Positions 48,380 through 59,777 of a stretch of 64,000 bases of DNA are shown in pieces. The translations under genes were made by a program, and so were the position numbers. Origin of the DNA: Isoetes taiwanensis (lineage: Eukaryota > Streptophyta > Lycopodiopsida > Isoetales > Isoetaceae); NCBI GenBank assembly GCA_021234155.1, contig JAJEKV010000020.1, forward strand, positions 3,828,563 to 3,892,562. Direction: 5' to 3'. The notes below the pieces were generated by a model. It ran no database searches, had not been told where the DNA came from, and was given only the letters and a program-made list of their open reading frames with translations. The stretch's first letter is position 1. Each line of letters starts with the position of its first letter.

Positions 48380-51300
48380 TTTTTTTTTTTTTTTTTTTGA
48401 GGGTAAGAGTGTGTTTTTTGTTATTAATAATAATAGTAAAGATACAGAGACCCCAATGGGACAAATAGGAAGCATTAGGGCTATTATATGGGTTCTCTAT
48501 GCATCATGATGTGCGTACTAAGGGACGGCCTATTCCACAACAACATAATGGTAGAGAGACCCTATCAGGTCAGTTACTCATATTGCTTTCTCCACTAAAC
48601 TCAAATTGTTCCACCATTAGACCTATCATGAAGGTCTAGGTCCTCAGAGCTCATCCAATGGCACCTGAAGTAGTTATAAAATCCTTCAATCTTACCAATT
48701 CTGTCCAATCCCTTATTATAGCTCATTCCCATCTTCCTGTGGTGGGACAATGCCATTAAAGCAACTTCCCTATTAAAAAGATTTTTAAGTTTCTCAATAG
48801 AGATAGATTGCCCCCCCAAAGTGACATCGCACCGATGTCTCCATATAGTCCAGAGAGCCAAACTAACCAGGGAGGCTTCAATACAGTCTCTGTCTGAGAC
48901 CATGACAACATTCGGCCATCCAAGTTGGTACACATGCAGTCTCACAACAGGGCATACCCAATACCAAAACTCTATAATTCTTGGACAGAAGAAGAGATGT
49001 GAAAGAGATTCACTAGCCCGGCACCCAAGAGGACATAAATCAAGACACAATTCCTCTATGGACCCGGCTTCACTTTAGTGTTGAGACCTCCTTGGAGGGC
49101 CTCCCATCTAAAAATTGTATTCTCCTAGAGCATAAGGTTTTCCAGGAGTTTGCCGGAGGAGCTTAGCCAGCCCATCCACTCACTTGAAGCCTAGCCTCTC
49201 AGCTTTTAAGAGGGGAGTCATCACAAAGGGCCCGATATATACTAGCAACATTGTATGTCTCCTTACCCCACGCAGGACCACTTTTCCTCGGGACCAGTGA
49301 GACCCCGAGAGAAGCTTAACATTACCTAGAATTTTCCGTAGTATCTTTCTATCACCCTCCCACGCCCTTTGCACTTTGAGTCTAAATTCCATCCAAGAGA
49401 TCCAAATTATCGTTTTCCCAAAGATCTTTTGCAATTTTAAGATCCCATGGTCTCGCCATTTCTTAAAGATCACGAGGATGAACTAATGCCAAGGGACGTC
49501 CATTCTCTTCCCATACATGAGTATTCCAAAATATCTTGACTTTCCCGGCCTCTCGAGGTATAGTCATGGGGGAGCATCTTGTTTGCACCTCCCTCAAGCA
49601 TGAAGAATACGCCTCATGATCGGGGAAGTGCCGAGGCCACCTTAAAGTTATAAAAAGAGGCACCTAGTTCATCCCTAGGAAGGGATGGTTTTACCACGAA
49701 TCTTGCACAAATCAAACCAGTGCTTAACAAAAGCCAGAGCAGGAGATGTATCACCTTGTAAAACTTCGCCCGACAAATCTAGCCGCTAGAGCTTGAGCCT
49801 GCATGAAAGGGTCCTTACATCCAATCCCTCCATCCCTTTTATCCCTGCATAACTCGGACCAAGCAACGTTAGCCAGACCCCGCCAAATGAACTTTCTAAT
49901 GATAACTTTTGTATTTGATTATATATTCCTTTCGGGCTACCAAAGACTCGGCGAGGAATATATGTGAGAGTGGCGAGCGACAAAGCAAGCAATTACTCTC
50001 CACTCTCAAGCATGATAATCCTTTAGAGGACCATAGCCCAACCTTTTTTCTAAGTTTGTCTAAAATAGGCTTCCCGAGAGACCCTTCATATTATCACGAG
50101 ATGAAAGGGGCAAACCCAAAGAGCTTAACTGTTTCCCCAGCCCACGATCGGAAGCCCAAACCATTAGCACGAGGGTCAATATCTCCCTAAAAAGCCCATA
50201 AAACGGAACATTTGGTAGCATTTAGGCCTATGCCCGATATAACCTCAAAAGCAATCAATATCTCACGAAAGGAATGGAAGCCGCCATCGTCATACACGAG
50301 GAACATAAAGGTGTCATCCGCATCTTGCATGATTGTGAGTTTTTCGGCTTTATTCGGTAAAACTAGGCCGTTGATGCCCCTTCCAATACTTTGAGATTAA
50401 CCATCCTTGTGAGAAGGTTGGCCATAATTAGAAAAAGGTATGGGGCAAGCGGGCAGCCCTGCCGATACCCTTCTTGAGGTCAAAGAGACCGAAGGTTCAC
50501 CGATTGACCAAGACAGATCTGAGAGGCAAATTTGTTCATTCCCATTGAGATGTCGATGAACCGCTTATTGAAACCCATGTGGCTCATCACTTCTCGCAGC
50601 CATCCCACCTAAGGGAATCATAGGCCTTTTCTCGAAATCCATCTTAACAAGTACACAGTTTTGCCGTAGTAGTAGATGCACCAATGCATACCTTCTCTAG
50701 CGCTAGGTAATTGTCCAAAATATATCTACCGGCGGAAAAAGCTGATTGCTCCCTTCCAATAACCCCTGCTCAAGATAGGCTTAAGGCGGTTGGCGATGCC
50801 TTTCATGATTACCTTATACGGGACATTTGTTAGTGCAATGGGGCGCCACTCCCCAAGTGATTGAGGTCTAGAGACTTTTGGGACCAAGGTGATGAATCCC
50901 GCCGCTAGAGTTGGATGTAACGAGCAAGAGGACCAAGCCCCCAAACGGCCTCCACAAAGTCTGGTCCAAGAGCATCCCAAAACTCCACAAAGAATTCGGG
51001 GAGGGAAGCCATCGGGGCGGGGGACTTACCGGAAGCCCGAGAGCATAGTACTTTAAATATCTCCTCTTCTTTGGCCGACGAAGCAGAGTGTGGTTGTCAT
51101 CTGCGGTAATCTTACGTGCCCATCAATGCAGGTCAACCAAAGAGATTTGGGATTGATAAGAGGATGGGAGATTGTCTGCTTTGAATTGAGCCTGAAAGCT
51201 ATCCCGAATAAACGCCTTGATAGCCCCGGGATCAGAAAGTATATCTTGACAGTTATCTTTGATTGAAGTAATACTGTTCTCTGCTAATCTGGCCCCTGCC

Positions 51301-54300
51301 ATTCTAAAGAAGCACCTAGAATTTTCATAATCTGACTCTACATACCACTTTGTTTTGGAACGAACCGCAGCCCCCCTAGCTTCCTCCTCCTCAATAGCTT
51401 TGGCTTTTGTTTCCAGTTCCTCCTCTAAAGATTGCTTGTCTCTCAAGTATGGGGATCAAGTAATGATCCTGCTTGACTGCCCTTAGAAGGTTGTACACGA
51501 CATTTTTTTCTTTCTTGAATTTCAAGCATTCCTCCTTGCCCCATTTTTTGATCCACAACTTCATAAGACTGGTCTTTTTAACCCAAGCCTTCATGGAAGG
51601 TAGGCATTCCGTATTAGTTAGAGAAGCCAGGAAAGTCCTAAAGGGTCTGCAGAATGCCTCCTTCCCCTAATAGGGAGGTATTGAACTTGAAAGGCACATT
51701 CCCTCCCCTTCTCTTAGTAGGGCTGCTCTCCAACACTAACTTTTGTGGCACATGGTCTGAATGAGAGAACGCAAGCTCTCCTTCAACATAGCATCTGTCC
51801 ATGAAGGAGGCTGTCCTATTAGCCATGTAGAACACCGTCTAGTAAGCGGTATACTCTGTCACCCGCCCCTTCGCATTTATTAGACCAGGAAAATCTGGCG
51901 TTAGATGGAGGAATTAGGGAGAAGCCGGTATTTTCGTAAGTGAGTTCCACGTAGCTTCCTCCTCTTGTAGCAAATTCTGTGCAGCCCAATTTTTTGATCC
52001 CATACATTTGTCATATTCAAATCCCCTCCAAGGATCCAATTTTCAACTCCAAAACCCTGATGAGTTATCCGAGCTCAATCTCTCTCCACATAGTCGCCCT
52101 TTTCTGCAGGTACATTAGAGGCATAAATGTTGATGAGCCCCACATACAATTATTTGTTTCAAAATTACAACCCGCCATCTCGCCACTTCCCCCTGCATAT
52201 TGATACTTTTGGACTTGTCCCTTCCATAAGATACAGGTGCCTCCTTTAGTTCCTTCAGCCGCACAACTAAAGGAGGAGTAATTACCTCCAATCCAACTGC
52301 CAATGGACCTGGCCTCAAAGTCTGGAAGTCTATGCTCCTGAAGAAGGATGACATCCGCCTTCATAGACCTAATAGCTGCTAACACTCGACCACGCTTAAG
52401 AACATGAGACAATAATCATGAGTTGGAAGTTGTGGGACGGCCAGCTATACCATTGTGATCAGCGAAATTGCTAAAGGAAGAGGTCGAAGCTTTCTTCCTT
52501 TTCATCTCACCTGAGTTATCTGGACTCCTATTTGCATCCAGCTTATTTTTCTTACCAAGTAGAGCAAATGGATTCTCTAGCATCTCCACGTCATCTATTG
52601 TATCTGTTCCATTATCTGCCCAGTTAGAGTTGCCTTTAGCCGGTTCAAGAAGCCTTTCTCCTCGAGTATTCTTGGTTATCAAATCTGCAAGAGGCCCCTT
52701 CTCAGTAGAAGAAACCTCTGAAATATATTTAGACAGAGCTGACATTGGTTGTGGAGAGTCTGCACATTTTGAGTTCACCATGTCATGAGAGCCTCTGGAT
52801 TTCCTGGCCAAATTTCTAGCTCTTATACCTTGTTTGGAGGCCACCACTTGCCATTGAGTCTCCCCATCCAAGGTGCCCACTTTAGAAGATGGCACATTTA
52901 GGGTCACGTTTCCAGGCACACCGGATGAAGAAGGGGTAGCAAACGCTGGTGCGGGAGCGGGAGTAAATGGGGGAGTGACCGCAACCTGGAGGGGAACATG
53001 TGTCCCTTGAGGGGCTTCCTCCTGTGTATCATCTTCAGACACATGCACATGTTCTCTGTCATTGCCCTCGGAGGCATTTTGATCATTGACGTTTGCCTGG
53101 CTTGGTTTGATCACTTCTTCTGGTTCCACATTTGGGAACATCCTCCTTATTTCCCATCCATTTAGTAGCTTGAGTAAAAACTTAAAGCAACACATACCAC
53201 TTTTCACAGTCACTCCTTTGGGGATCTGCGTGTTAGCTGTGATGGCAACACAGATTCTAGGCCCTTTGGCAATAGAGTGAGATACATATGAGCCAAGCGT
53301 GTTGGCAATAGATTTAAGGAACTCTGGGACTAGTAGGTCTGGTGGAAGATACTCAATTTCAAACCAGCAAGGGATTTTGATAGCGGAAAGCTTATTAGGG
53401 ACAAAGCCTGGCGTGTAAAACTGGTACAAAATGAAGCCTCCTGCAAATGGGTCTGCTGCACGGGCAACTAATCTATCCACAGCTGCTTCACTGTCAAACA
53501 TGATGAGAAAAAAGTTGTTACCCAGTGCCTTCAGCGATTGGTGTTGGGGCAAACCTAACCTCTTCAGGAGAGCTGATAGCCATGAGTTTAACCTGCGCAG
53601 GTCCAGGAAGCTCCCAGTAAAGAAGCCCACTACTGAGCACGAGATCAAACTTTCCAGATACCTTTTGTGCATCTCGTGATCAATTTCAGCCACTGGGAAA
53701 TTATCTTCTGCCTGCACCTTGATGCCATTGACCAATCCAGGCTCATTACTTGTAGTTACTCTAGGGTTCCGAACGGGACTTTCCTGAAACGCTTGGAGAG
53801 CCTCCGTGACTCTTGTGCTTCTGTTAGTAGCATGGGTTTGCTGTTGAATCCACTCCGAGAATCTCGGCTTGTTCACTATTCTCACTGAATCCTGTCCATT
53901 CCAAGCTGTACCCTTTGGATGATTCACCCTGTTTTGTGTAAGATTACCTTGGCTAGCATCATTCCCATCATTAAGAAGCTCTGACCCAATAATCTTTCCC
54001 CTGTTTACTGCCCCTCTTTCTAGAGATGAGTAGTCCACCTCGGTTTCTTTCTTATTTACTTCGGTTTCTGCTTCTTCCATAGGTGAAGCTTCCATGGATG
54101 ATTCTGCCCTGCTAGATTGTATGGGTATACCCTGTCCACATGCACTGCCTCCTGTCCCTGCTTCTAACATTCCATCTTTGGGTTTGGATAGCTCAGATAA
54201 GCGCAAAGCGCTTACCTTGGCGACCCGGATCACCCCCTGCAGTTGCTTTACCTGCTCCATTGTATTGTGCTCCCTTTGGGGAATGGTTTTTACCCTTGCA

Positions 54301-55122
54301 CTGGGCAGAAGCCCCAATTACTAGATAAGGATTAATGGAAGCCCCATCCTCTGGGGACGATTTTCCAGCCCCTGAATCCATCCATTTTAGGCATTGTCCA
54401 GCCTGAAATCGATCTTTGGCGGGGCGTAGGAGGCCATGGGGCTCCGTTGTGCACTCCCTGGTCGAGCCCGGTCGGTTCCCAATATCGCCAAAGTCGCCGC
54501 AAGGCATCTTCACCGCACACCATATTCTTAACACCGTATTCTTGGCCATCAGTCTGTCTCCCAGCAACTATAGCATCAACCTGGGCTGCAGATTTTTGCC
54601 TGAGCTCTGCCAGCTTATTATGTAGAGCTCCATTCTTCTCATTCCTTCCTCCATTATTATTCCTTTCTGTCTCAGCATTTTTCCTTGTCTAGAGCTCACA
54701 ACTAACATCGATTCCGCTCAATCCTTCACCGGAAGTTGGGGCTTTTGCCTCATTTGCATGTATAACAGGTTTAAGCAGAGCTGGGCGATTAAAGGAAACA
54801 TTACCTGGGCCTACTCGATCTGGGTCTGCCTCTGGAGCTGCTTGCCAAGCTGCAGCAGAAGCCGCCCAATCCTGGGCCTTTTGCAGGGCAGACGCCCCAA
54901 ATTTTTTAAGGGATTCGTTGGTCCCAACGGCTGGGGATGGATTACAAGAGACCCCACTGGTCTGACGACCAGCTGTTGTGCAGCCCTGAGCTGCCGTAGA
55001 AAGAAAAGTCGGAGGCCCTGTGCCTTCGTTGAAAACGCCTGGGTCTATCCCAGGTCCGACTGCCGCGGGTGCGGCCGCTCCAACCTGCGCCTTTGACATT
55101 TTCCGTTCAGCCATCGCTTTTC
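48376..55122 (-). mobile_element. L1-type LINE, copy B (full length)
   Basis: The poly(A) tail appears as 23 T at 48376-48398. The flanks share TGTCCATGGTTTT (48368-48380 and 55123-55135) as a target duplication. It carries ORF1 with a long open stretch (52416-54317), endonuclease, RT and a zinc tail. ORF2 is broken many times. The first ATG (55112) lies about 10 bp from the 5' end, so the element has almost no 5' UTR or is slightly truncated. Confidence 0.88.
48601..52412 (-). pseudogene. ORF2 of L1 copy B: endonuclease, reverse transcriptase, zf-RVT tail
   Basis: The endonuclease starts near 52412 ('HVLKRGRVLAAIRSMKADVI', 'LLQEHRLPD'). RT text lies at 50726-50980 ('VSRPQSLGEWRPIALTNVPY', 'KVIMKGIANRLKPIL'). 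The C-terminal 'CLDLCPLGCRASESLSHLFF' and 'CP' (49050) form the C-X3-C...H-X4-C zinc tail. Frame is lost repeatedly, often where the aligned copy A reads differently at CTG or CAG. Confidence 0.8.
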
Positions 55123-55129
55123 TGTCCAT
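52416..55129 (-). CDS. ORF1 of L1 copy B (DUF4283-like RNA-binding protein)
   Basis: A 633-residue open frame (52416-54317) includes 'EIDHEMHKRYLESLISCSVV', 'LPQHQSLKALGNNFFLIMF', 'SAIKIPCWFEIEYLPPDLLV' and 'VTVKSGMCCFKFLLKLLNG', a DUF4283-type domain, then a polar Ser/Pro-rich tail ending near the start of ORF2. Upstream pieces (54332-54523, and 54689-55129 starting 'MAERKMSKAQVGAAAPAAVG') belong to the same protein but are separated by stops. The N-terminal third does not resemble that of copy A. Role: binding of element RNA (family knowledge). Confidence 0.7.
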
Positions 55130-56843
55130 GGTTTTGCTCTACAATTGAAGCTTTTGAATCTATCACCTTTTTATAGTCTTATTTTAGAGCTACATATAAA
55201 ATATGAACATGTCTATGGTTTTGCTGAACCCAGCATGGCTTGAAATCATAAAACCAATGTCTCAACCCTTATGGTATACATGTTGATTATGGTCTTACGA
55301 TGGGGCACCAAAAGTCTTACAATGGGGCACCAAAGAATTTCCATCAATAGATACCACAAACAACCACAATGGACCCAACGCATTCACAACCTAAATTTAA
55401 AACCACTTTTGCATACAATTTTTAGTCCCTTGAATCATAGAATATTTGGAACCTAGTGAATTCTGAATCACTTCGACTCTACAGGTATGCTCGTCTGCGC
55501 TTCATGAATAAAAGTGCTCGAACAATGTTTGAGTAATTTCATGTTAAAAGATGGTTGAATAACTTGTAAGGTTATGCCTTGATCTTCTGCGGAACAATGA
55601 AAAACTATTTAACCTGGCAGTTATGGATTCTGCAATGTTCAATGCAATGCCATTTGCAAAGAAGAGACCTGGAAGCTTCTGCGAGGACTAATATTATTTA
55701 ACTCCTGGCATATGTGATATGAATATATGAGATATAAACTAATTAGGTATATATAATCATCATAAGTAGCATATAGACCTTCGTTAAGGCTTTCAAGATC
55801 CATTAAATGGAGCAGTATATGGCTAATCCACATGTGCAGGACATAAGATATGCCAATTGTAAATAAACTATGATAAGTTTTTGCTATTTCATTATTTCAT
55901 TATTTGATGTTTTCAATCAACTCTCCGAATGACATAGTTTGCCAGAGCTGAAAATTCAAATCAATGTCTCTTTCCTGCAAAGCCTGTTTAACATTCAAAA
56001 TGTGAGAAGAACAAAGAGGAAAAAAAAGAAGTGCTGCATGCGAAATAAAATCATATCGAATTCATTCACATGCCGATGTATACATGGGTATCTTGGCATG
56101 TATTTTGTGCACTCTGCACATCTCTAACATTGTTTCCAGCATGGTTCTCAAATCAGAAGCTGCAGTAAAGCAAATCCACGCACATGATTCTAACAGTAGA
56201 AGAATAAGTAGAATATTAATCCACATGTAGATTAGCTACATTGAGCGACATCAAATATGCCATGATGCCAACTGAGAAACAAATAGATAACCTAGCCTGC
56301 CATGATGCCAACTGGGAAACAAATCCCGAAGAAGAAGAAGAAGAAGCTATCTACCGCTTCCTCGACCTTCTTCAAGTTCTTCAAAATCCACTGCTTTCTA
56401 GTTGCTCCACAACATGGTGGGGTCAGCCTCACGATAAACGCTCATTTGTTATTACAGTAGAACGCTTTTAGGAGCCAAAAATCGATATGCAAATTTGACC
56501 AAATAAGCATAAGTGCATAAAATAGGGCGATAATAAGAAACTTTAATGCACAACATGCCAAAGAAACATCAACTTTATTCCAGGACAGTGTATGGAGCCT
56601 CAAGGGATGATAATCCTCCAATCTTCTTGATTTATCAATTTTTTCATAATAGAAAGGAAATCTATCTGATACCGATGCTTGTTCTGACAAACGTCTCTTA
56701 CAAAAGATCCACCTGACCTACCATTGTTGCTCCTGACCTACCATTGTTGCTCCTGTCTGCAACAAAGAACAAAAAAGTTATCTCTTAAAGGCAACAACAG
56801 AAGAAACTTTTAATAGCCGAAGAATTTCTACTACAATACTTAC
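55123..56843. other. Helitron interior, no gene seen
   Basis: Small tandem duplications are visible: a 24 bp unit 'gtcttac(g/a)atggggcacca' at about 55292, a ~40 bp unit 'gccatgatgccaactg' at about 56260-56320 followed by (GAA)n, and a 21 bp unit 'cctgacctaccattgttgct' at about 56716. No coding evidence. Confidence 0.5.
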
Positions 56844-56999
56844 TGTTGCTGGCCGTCTTCCATGTATGGTGACACTAAAAATTTCAGCAGCTTGTGTATA
56901 TTCTAGAAAAGAATCCACCACTTGTCCATCTAACTTCTTTCTTGGTGATTTCCCTTGTGAGCCCTTACTCTCCACAGGGGAATCAATATGAGATGTAGA
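56844..56999 (-). pseudogene. Exon-like fragment inside the Helitron, product unknown
   Basis: On the minus strand an AG acceptor at 57000 is followed by an open reading 'STSHIDSPVESKGSQGKSPR' and 'EYTQAAEIFSVTIHGRRPAT', ending at a gtaagt donor (56843). The codon pattern and splice signals suggest a real exon, perhaps captured by the Helitron from a host gene. I do not recognise the family. Confidence 0.35.
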
Positions 57000-57612
57000 C
57001 TATATTTGACATCGGGGAGCCATTCATGAAATGCTCTGCATCTAGGTTTTCAACTGTGCTGATGGCAAGACTTTCATGTTTTTGAATATAAAACGCATTG
57101 ATGAAATGTAAATTTGAAATCTAGGAATAAGAAGTGATAAAGCCAGAATGACGTAGAGAAGGAAAAGCAGGGTAAAGGATGCATGCTGAAACCTTCTGAG
57201 ATGGACTGTGGCAATTACACATGTTGCAAAATTTGCCTAAACAGCAACCTCGCCTCTGAGCAAAACCACTGCACCGTGCCATGATCTGCCCTGCATAGCC
57301 AACCGGGCTTCAAAAGATCTGTAAAACCTGAACAGATAGGATGGATAACTGTTTCTAGCTCAACCCCAATTAGCCCAAGCTCAAGAATCCTTGAAATCCT
57401 TTAGCCTGCAGAGATCGGCTTTCAAATAAATCCCCTCCGGAGTTACTGCCTCGAATGCAAAAGCCCAGGGCAAGCCGATGCCCTAACCCGTCTAGCCACA
57501 AAAACTGAACCTAATTCTCAACCGTCCGATCAATTTAACCCCACATCAGAGCCGTCCGATCTAGGGCGAGATTCAAAACAGACATACAGGATAATCTTAT
57601 TATATAGGAGGA

Positions 57613-57895
57613 TAAGATAATATCTTCTTATTAAAGTTATAATATCACCTAAATTGGTGTCCGAAATTTTAAATTATCGTCTTTTAAATTAGAGTAATTT
57701 TTTTTTTTTTTTTTTTTTAGTTTGTTTTACAAAAAGTAACGTAATTTGTGATTTCGAAGTCCAATTCTGGTGATTTTAGCTTTGATAGGAACATATTATT
57801 TTTTTCTACAATAACTTTGGATATATTTTCATTTGGATCATTACAAAAAAGTTACGGTCATTTCCATAAAAGATATCCATAAAACAGCGATTACA
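57613..57895. repeat. Right flank of the Helitron, duplicated at 61086-61343
   Basis: 'taatatcttcttattaaagt', 'aaattggtgtccgaaatttt', 'taatttgtgatttcgaagtc' and 'gttacggtcatttc' occur in the same order in both places. The copies diverge at about 57895/61343. A run of T at about 57698-57718 occurs only in this copy. Sequence from 57896 to 58487 holds no supported gene. Confidence 0.8.
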
Positions 57896-58487
57896 CTATC
57901 TCCCCCTGATTAAGGGTTTCCACAGGAATATTATAATTTTGGATTTTCAAGACAACCACCGGTAATGCTTAGAATTAAATTTCTACGGCTCTGATTTAAG
58001 AGCTTTTTCAAGAAAAGTAATTTTTTTTTATTCTTCCTATTCCTCCGGCGGTTTTCCTTCTTTGCAAATGGAGATTGAGTCGGATTGATGAAGGCCTACA
58101 ATCGATCGCGATCCAGGAAGCGTTTTATAGAAACACAGGTTATAGTTCAAGCAGGAAACACAGTTACAGTTCAAGCTGGCGAAATTTTCTGCTGGCATAG
58201 AAACCCCTCCAGAGTTCGGCTCTGCAAGAAACAATTGGTAAGATTAAATAAACAAAGACCAAAGGAAACAGAGTTTGTACGATTTTTTCTTAAGGATAGA
58301 CAATTACGATTTAGATACAGATTGTGGAGCGGCCGCTATTCAAAAGCAAGCGGGCATGATCGATGCTTGGAAACACAGGTTTTGTTAAGAGAGTTGGAGA
58401 AACGTGCTTAAACACAGGTTTACAAAGGGCGGACTGAGTTGTCTGCTCATGAATAGCAGGCTTCTTGCGCTGATCTGAAACTCCATT

Positions 58488-59378
58488 TTAAGCTCCTGTG
58501 AAGATCTCCCATTGCTTCAAACTGATCTCCAACTCTGGTGAATAAGCCTCAACAAAGCTGTTACGGATGCTAAAAGTCAGCCTGTATTTGCTTGAATTCA
58601 ATTGAAGCTCTTTGCAATTAGAAGAGTTGGATGGATTTAACACAAATTTGAACTTTCCGGAGCTTATAATCTGATTTCTCTTTTCTTGAAGGTCTTCATC
58701 ACAGGAAACCATATTTGTTAGGGTTGCAGATTCACGAGTTCCTGCAGAGCAATCTTCGCTAATGGGCAAGCAATAAACAGAAACTTTTGCTTCCAGATCA
58801 TTGGCATTAAGAACATAGGATGCTTCTTCTTCTTGATCCACAATGATGGACTTCTCATAAATACGAGATTTGGTTTCACCTGACTTTTCTTTGAACCATT
58901 GAAGAACACACCAATGATATGGCGCTGTAAAGCTCCATCTTGCAGTGATTTTTGTACCCACGAAGCCAGGACCTTCAATTCTCAGATCTCTAATTCCAAT
59001 TCCTCTGGAATTTGAAGAACTCACACCTTTTATTTCGGAAAAGCTTGAAAGCTTAGAAGCTTTAACAGAATTAAGCTTGACTGACTTGCCTGAAATAAAA
59101 TAGTTACCTGTTAAAATATCCTCCTTAATCCCCCATAGCCTCTCACGAATTGCTTCGAAATTTGGTCTTTTGTATGGATCCTGGCTAAGGCATTCGGTAA
59201 TCAGAGATTGAAGACTTGGACAAATTCCAGGAGGCCAAATTCTTTTCCAATCCCGGTGTTCTTCCGGTTAGGATTTCAAAACAAGTGATTCCAAAACTAT
59301 ATGTATCACAAGAAAGAGAATAGTGCCCTAACTCGATCATTTCTGGTGCGATTTTGGGGTGACGTGCACTCGATGGAC
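58488..59378 (-). pseudogene. Truncated protein kinase fused to an AIR9-type (A9) domain
   Basis: The minus strand from 59378 reads 'RHPKIAPEMIELGHYSLS' and 'CDTYSFGITCFEILTGR', kinase subdomains VIII-IX (APE motif and D-x-YSFGI). After a one-base frameshift near 59250 it reads 'CPSLQSLITECLSQDPYKRP' (subdomain XI, conserved Arg). A linker leads to 'GIRDLRIEGPGFVGTKITAR', 'VLQWFKEKSG', 'SYVLNANDLEAKVSVYCLPI'. That layout matches the A9 repeats of the plant microtubule protein AIR9 (GI..L.IEG...VG; QW; Y......D....+.V.C.P). The ORF ends at 58488. Everything N-terminal to the APE motif is missing: at 59379 the sequence turns into repeats. The domain assignment is by eye. Confidence 0.6.
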
Positions 59379-59439
59379 GTGCGCCTTAATGTCCGGCGTC
59401 TGTATCGAAAAGCGTGAGCCTTAAATATTTTGAAAAAAA

Positions 59440-59640
59440 AATAATTCTGTGGAAACCCTTCTTGTTTTCCACGGAAACCCTTCCGATTTTCTAATATAAA
59501 AACCCTTCCTTATTTCCATGGAAACCCTTCCAAAACCCTTCCGAATTTTCGTGGAAACCAATTTTCGTGTAAACCCTTCCGGGCCGGAAGGGTTTCCATG
59601 GAAATTCGGAAGGGTTTCCATGGGAGGCCAACCCAAATCG
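59440..59640. repeat. 'ggaaacccttcc' repeats forming a large imperfect palindrome
   Basis: Several copies of 'tggaaacccttcc' precede a centre at about 59579-59583 (ggcc), after which 'ggaagggtttccatgg' occurs twice in inverted orientation. The arms (about 35-45 bp) could fold into a hairpin. The kinase relic breaks off ~60 bp away. Confidence 0.75.
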
Positions 59641-59663
59641 GGCGTACTTAAAACCATCAATAG

Positions 59664-59777
59664 AACAGGGGCATTTTGCATAAATATAGGGGCATTAGTA
59701 TAAATTGCCCTTACTTTTCTGTGGTTTAATGATATATTTGCAAAGATCAAGACTTATGATTTCTGTATTAGGAAATC
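59664..59777. repeat. ~100 bp direct repeat flanking the PHD duplicate, left copy (partner 61340-61434)
   Basis: 'gggcattttgcataaatata', 'ggggcatta', 'tataaattgccc', 'tacttttctgtggtttaatg' and 'gtattaggaaatcgat' occur in the same order on both sides. The partner lacks about 20 bp in the middle. The left copy ends exactly where PHD gene sequence starts. Confidence 0.8.

Larger units (their letters stand above)
47814..57612 (-). mobile_element. Helitron, 9.8 kb, containing a nested L1
   Basis: On the minus strand it begins TCCTCCTATATAATAAG at 57612. It ends with a 9 bp perfect-stem hairpin (47843-47823, loop of 3), five bases, and CTAG at 47817-47814, with A|T at the insertion point. The paralogous stretch at 61081-61090 reads 'gtaaa|taacg' straight through, and sequence on both sides (up to 47813 and from 57613) matches it, so it is an empty site. 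Helitrons are rolling-circle DNA transposons with exactly these ends and no target duplication. No Rep/helicase ORF is visible. Without L1 copy B the element is about 3 kb and must be non-autonomous. Confidence 0.85.

Noticed and set aside
58085-58411. 108-codon plus-strand ORF rich in Arg and Lys
   Set aside because: No recognisable motif, no splice context, and composition consistent with chance.
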